Assembly (NCBI GenBank): GCA_035464675.1
Contig: DATHSA010000035.1
Coordinates: forward strand, 1 to 33,453
DNA: 33,453 nucleotides
Source of the DNA: JAUYIV01 sp035464675
GTDB lineage: Bacteria; Actinomycetota; Acidimicrobiia; Spongiisociales; UBA11373
Direction: 5' to 3'
The position numbers were made by a program, and so were the translations under genes. Shown piece after piece: positions 30,618 through 33,453 of the stretch (position 1 is the stretch's first letter; each line of letters begins with the position of its first letter). The notes beneath the pieces were generated by a model. The model saw nothing but the letters and a program-made list of their open reading frames with translations. It was not told the DNA's origin and did no database searches.

Positions 30618-31952
30618 TCAGCCTTCGGATCGCGGCTCGACAAGGCCAAGTCCCTCGGCGAACGCTCGGATGGGTTCGATGTCGGCGGCAAGGAGGCCTG
30701 CACCGTTCTCCAGGCCCTCGATGACGAGTCGTGCCTCGCGCCTCAGAGGCTCGACGCGGTCGGGGAGCTCCTCCGACTCGAGGTGGTCGCGCAACGCGCC
30801 GAGGGCCTCGATGAGCGTCCGGGCGACCGCCGGCTGGCTGGCGGAGGCGATGCGGATCTCGGCGAAGGCGTGGCGGACCCAATCGCCTCGGGTCCAGGAC
30901 TGGGGGAGGAAGAGCTTGCCTCCCGACTCCGTGTGGATCACCCGGGGCGGAAGGTCGCGTGCGAGGACTTCGCGGAGGATCGCCATGAGGTTGAGGATCA
31001 CCTCGTTGGCGGTGGTGGGATCGTTGATTCCCGGTGAGAGGGCTCGCAGTGCCACATCGGCAAGCTGCCGGATCCCGAAGGTGGCATCGGTGCGCGCCCG
31101 GCGGCGCTCACCTATCGAGAAGAAGCCGCCGAGCCTGTCGGACGGTACGTCGCCTGAATCTGTCGGCGGCCAAACCGTGAGCATCGGCGACCCGACCGCC
31201 ACGAAGCCTCCGACGGTCGTGTCGAGGCGAGCCACGGCCCGGTCGGGGAGCGTGGCAAGCAGGCGCTCCGTCTGGATCTCGAGCACCCATCCGTCGCTGG
31301 GGCTGGCGATCGTCACCGACTCCCCCTCCGGCATCGGAGAGGGCTCGGAGGCCAACTCCGTGGGCTCCCCGCGTTCGGGCATGTAGCTCTCGACACGGGC
31401 GAGCGTCGCATCGGTGGTGCGGCGGATGATCTCTCCGACCTGCATCACCTGAATGCTGCGGTCGATGAACGCCACGATCGCCAGGACCGATACGAGGGCG
31501 AGCGCCAGGGCGAGGGTGACTGAGAAGGAGCGGTAAGCCCCAATGGTCAGTGGCTCCGGGTCGATGCGGATCCGACTCAGCACGAGCAAGGTGTAGGTGA
31601 ACGACCCGACGACGATGCCGATCACGGTCTGCTGAAAGCGTGTCCCGAAGACGGTGGGTACGACGCGCGGCGAGAACTGGCTAGAGGCGAGTTGGACGGC
31701 GACCACGGTGATCGAGATGACGATTCCGGCCACGGTGATGGTGGCCGCCGCCGAGGTGGTGAGGATCGCCCGGGCGCTGTCGACCGTGGTCCGGATCAGG
31801 AGGGGGACGTCGTCGATGGCGTCGCGGAAGGTGGTGTCGATCCACGATGTCACCACCGCCAGCATGATCGCCAGCAGGATCCCGAAGAGCGGTATGTAGA
31901 AGAGGCTGTCGCTGATTCGGTCGCGAAGTTGTTTCAGGCGTCGGGCCACCAT
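30618..31952 (-). CDS. DUF2254-family integral membrane protein
   Basis: A 444-residue protein. The first 150 residues hold four membrane helices (about 17-39, 62-88, 108-126 and 142-162), including SSQFSPRVVPTVFGTRFQQT between helices 2 and 3, a segment diagnostic of DUF2254. The soluble C-terminal half includes ALSPGINDPTTANEVILNL, strongly conserved in this family. The function is unknown. A -10 box TAGCCT (31961-31956) lies only 3 nt before the ATG at 31952 but exactly 6 nt before the GTG that is codon 2 (31949), so the GTG may be the true start. Confidence 0.87.
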   Translation of the reverse strand: MVARRLKQLRDRISDSLFYIPLFGILLAIMLAVVTSWIDTTFRDAIDDVPLLIRTTVDSARAILTTSAAATITVAGIVISITVVAVQLASSQFSPRVVPTVFGTRFQQTVIGIVVGSFTYTLLVLSRIRIDPEPLTIGAYRSFSVTLALALALVSVLAIVAFIDRSIQVMQVGEIIRRTTDATLARVESYMPERGEPTELASEPSPMPEGESVTIASPSDGWVLEIQTERLLATLPDRAVARLDTTVGGFVAVGSPMLTVWPPTDSGDVPSDRLGGFFSIGERRRARTDATFGIRQLADVALRALSPGINDPTTANEVILNLMAILREVLARDLPPRVIHTESGGKLFLPQSWTRGDWVRHAFAEIRIASASQPAVARTLIEALGALRDHLESEELPDRVEPLRREARLVIEGLENGAGLLAADIEPIRAFAEGLGLVEPRSEG

Positions 31953-31955
31953 GTG

Positions 31956-31961
31956 AGGCTA
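31956..31961 (-). promoter_or_regulatory. -10 box of the DUF2254 gene
   Basis: TAGCCT on the minus strand, 3 nt from the annotated ATG and 6 nt from the next codon (GTG at 31949). Confidence 0.45.
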
Positions 31962-31980
31962 GGCCGGCCCTGCGGGGATG

Positions 31981-32457
31981 TCAGGGCTCGCTCTTGGCGA
32001 TGAGGTAGCCCTCCGCTCGCTCCCCAAGCTCGTAGCGGCCCACCAGAGCCTGAAACCCTTCGCCGTGACCGGGGACCTCCAGGTGGGCCAACTCGTGGAC
32101 GACCACCCAATCCAGCACCCAGCCGGGCATCGAGGCGAGCCGATCGGAGATCCGAATGCGGCCATCGGATGGAGTGCACGACCCCCACCTCGTGTTCTGG
32201 CGGCTCGACCACTCGATACTGGTAGGCCGCGGCAGCCCATGGCGCTCGGCCAGTTCAGTTGCGCGAGTCTCGAGGTCTACATCGAATGAGGACAGCTTGC
32301 GCTCGGCGCGGGCAACGAGGTTCTCGACGACTGCCGCTTCCTCCTGCGGGGAGAGGCCGGCGGGCACCAGGACCCGCAGCCGCCCCGCGACCACATGGGC
32401 CTGTGCCGTCCGCTTCCGCTTCTTGCTACGCACCACTTCGATCTGCAGATCTCTCAT
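31981..32457 (-). CDS. YgjP-like zinc metallopeptidase-fold protein
   Basis: A 158-residue protein of the YgjP/WLM (DUF45) group. Signatures are R90-WGSC-T in NTRWGSCTPSDGRIRIS and the zinc motif H121-E-L-A-H125 with third ligand H131 (HELAHLEVPGHGEGF). E122 is the expected general base. The N-terminus VRSKKRKRTAQAHVVAGRL is basic. Whether it hydrolyses peptides is not established for the family. The ATG at 32457 was chosen over a longer frame because TACGAT lies exactly 6 nt upstream. Confidence 0.9.
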   Translation of the reverse strand: MRDLQIEVVRSKKRKRTAQAHVVAGRLRVLVPAGLSPQEEAAVVENLVARAERKLSSFDVDLETRATELAERHGLPRPTSIEWSSRQNTRWGSCTPSDGRIRISDRLASMPGWVLDWVVVHELAHLEVPGHGEGFQALVGRYELGERAEGYLIAKSEP

Positions 32458-32463
32458 ACCTCG

Positions 32464-32469
32464 ATCGTA
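32464..32469 (-). promoter_or_regulatory. -10 box of the YgjP-like gene
   Basis: TACGAT on the minus strand, exactly 6 nt before the ATG at 32457. Confidence 0.55.
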
Positions 32470-32508
32470 AGGGCCGGGTGCGACACGACTGACCCCCCTT
32501 GGCTCGAT

Positions 32509-32531
32509 CACCACCGGCGCATCCGGTGGTG
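32509..32531. terminator. candidate terminator after the sortase gene
   Basis: A perfect 9-bp stem CACCACCGG/CCGGTGGTG with a 5-nt loop, 82 bp beyond the sortase stop on the minus strand. No T-run follows. Confidence 0.4.
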
Positions 32532-32612
32532 CACCACGACCTCGATCCATTCGACCTCACCAGCGGTCATAGAGGCGAGACCGGCCGCTCCCGCTCCTCG
32601 ACGCGTACCGGT

Positions 32613-33311
32613 TCAAGATGATGATGATGGTGATGACGATGGGGATGGCCGCTGGAAGTCGACGAGGGTGGCGAAGACGATGACGTTGTCGACATAGCTG
32701 CGCTCGGAGCGGTCGAACGTTCCACCGCAGGTGATCAGGCGCAGGGCGGCGTGGTCGGTGTGGCCGTAGACAAGCTCGGTCGGGAAGTCGTCTTTCGGGT
32801 ACCGGCGTACCGCCTCGACGGTGAAGATCGCCACCGTGCCGTCGCGGCGGGTGACCAGGACCTCGTCTCCCGGACGGAGGCTTCCGAGGTGGAAGAACAC
32901 CGAAGCGCCACCGGTGGCGGAGTCGACGTGGCCCACGACGATGGCGGGACCGATTGCGCCTGGGGTAGATGAATACTTGTACCAGGCCGCGTGGTCATAG
33001 TGCGGGCCGGGAGCCGGCACCTCCACGGTGTTTTCGGCGGTCAGGCCGACCTGCTGCATCTCCGAATGCACTCCGATCGCCGGGATGTCGATTGCGACCG
33101 GCTCCGACGACGGGAGGAGGAGAGGATCGTAGACCGCCTCGGGCACCGGCGAGAAGGCGGTTCGCGGTATGAAGGAGTCGTTCTCGACGGGCTGTGGTTG
33201 CGGCGGGGTCTGGGCCGTAGCGGCCAATACGATCAGAGTCGTTCCGCTTGCCGCGAAAACCACGCCAGCCAGGGTGAGAAAGGCAAGAAGGGGGTGGCGT
33301 GCGGCCCCCAT
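32613..33311 (-). CDS. class F sortase
   Basis: A 232-residue sortase with an N-terminal membrane helix (about 8-31) and a proline-rich spacer (TPPQPQPVEND). The catalytic triad is H128 in VVGHVDSATGG, C195 in LITCGGTFD and R204 in ERSYVDNVIV. FHLGSLRPGDEV is also typical of the actinobacterial class F group. It would cleave LPxTG-like sorting signals on exported proteins. The C-terminus (PSPSSSPSSSS) comes from an imperfect GAT-type triplet repeat. It begins 16 bp after the stop of a probable substrate gene. Confidence 0.92.
   Translation of the reverse strand: MGAARHPLLAFLTLAGVVFAASGTTLIVLAATAQTPPQPQPVENDSFIPRTAFSPVPEAVYDPLLLPSSEPVAIDIPAIGVHSEMQQVGLTAENTVEVPAPGPHYDHAAWYKYSSTPGAIGPAIVVGHVDSATGGASVFFHLGSLRPGDEVLVTRRDGTVAIFTVEAVRRYPKDDFPTELVYGHTDHAALRLITCGGTFDRSERSYVDNVIVFATLVDFQRPSPSSSPSSSS
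32616..32648. repeat. imperfect triplet repeat (GAT/GGT) at the 3' end of the sortase gene
   Basis: The plus strand reads AAGATGATGATGATGGTGAT and then GACGATGGGGATGG, a decayed triplet repeat. It encodes the Ser/Pro-rich tail of the sortase on the minus strand. Confidence 0.7.
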
Positions 33312-33327
33312 GCTGGGCCCAGCCCGG

Positions 33328-33453
33328 TTAGCCCGACCGACGGTCTTGGAGCCGTCGGCGGACCTCGAACACCCCTACAGCGGCGGCGAGGAGAGAGAAA
33401 CCGACGAGGAGCAGGAACGTGCTCTGGGCGCCTGAGGTCGAGCCACCACCGGT
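33328..33453 (-). CDS. C-terminal end of a probable sortase substrate (gene runs off the right edge)
   Basis: The minus strand enters the window in an open frame of 41 codons ending at TAA (33330-33328). It reads TGGGSTSGAQ, then a hydrophobic helix STFLLLVGFSLLAAAVGVF, then a basic tail EVRRRLQDRRSG. Helix plus basic tail is the cell-wall sorting-signal layout, and the first two residues T-G could be the end of an LPxTG motif whose LPx lies just outside. The class F sortase gene follows 16 bp downstream. An ordinary C-terminal membrane anchor is the alternative. Confidence 0.65.
   Translation of the reverse strand, partial: TGGGSTSGAQSTFLLLVGFSLLAAAVGVFEVRRRLQDRRSG

Noticed and set aside
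32508..32570. 20-codon minus-strand ORF in the sortase/YgjP gap
   Set aside because: No Shine-Dalgarno and no -10 box at leaderless spacing. Its 3' half is the 9-bp hairpin sequence.

Overview
The window is about 33.5 kb of high-GC, gene-dense bacterial chromosome. It most likely comes from an actinobacterium, and I lean towards an uncultured Acidimicrobiia-type lineage. The reasons are GTG starts, many lipoproteins with Thr-rich linkers, a 30-residue bS22 ribosomal protein, a class F sortase, an actinobacterial group 3b [NiFe]-hydrogenase operon, and many genes whose only upstream signal is a TANNNT -10 box 6-10 nt before the start codon (leaderless or near-leaderless transcription). There is no rRNA, phage, insertion sequence or CRISPR array.

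Layout. 1-3.9 kb: 5' end of dcd, a secreted helical protein, a LigB-type dioxygenase, tRNA-Gly(CCC), a small membrane protein, a PhzF-family enzyme and a GNAT acetyltransferase. 4.1-5.8 kb: an ABC-2 exporter pair on the minus strand. 5.95-9.3 kb: a four-gene plus-strand operon joined by ATGA overlaps (CDF metal transporter, homoserine kinase, DinB-like, AlkZ-like winged helix), preceded by a 31-bp palindrome abutting its -10 box. 9.5-12.5 kb: a small Cys/His protein, a lipoprotein, and a minus-strand cyclase-family hydrolase / SDR / class I amidotransferase group. 12.7-16.1 kb: bS22, a class V aminotransferase fold enzyme, a membrane protein, a lipoprotein and a PAC2 protein. 16.3-17.9 kb: a DUF6390-like protein and a DMT permease, divergent from the hydrogenase operon.

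18.0-23.5 kb is the centrepiece: a compact group 3b (Hyh, NADP-linked) [NiFe]-hydrogenase operon. It reads beta Fe-S subunit, cyclic-nucleotide-binding-domain protein, gamma flavin/2Fe-2S subunit, small subunit, large subunit, maturation protease, a cysteine-less HypA-like protein, and HypC. Nearly all junctions overlap, except a 98-bp gap between gamma and small subunit. That gap folds almost completely into a two-tier hairpin and also holds a 29-codon leader ORF with a strong Shine-Dalgarno, ending 4 nt before the small-subunit start. This is the best candidate for undescribed regulation.

23.6-33.4 kb: two lipoproteins, a tandem GNAT, a methyltransferase divergent from an acyltransferase, a copZ-copA copper operon, a DUF2254 membrane protein, a YgjP-type metalloprotein, and a class F sortase directly downstream of a cut-off gene whose visible C-terminus looks like the tail of a sortase substrate. 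Heptameric CCCGTYG arrays, predicted G-quadruplex formers on the minus strand, recur in several intergenic gaps.
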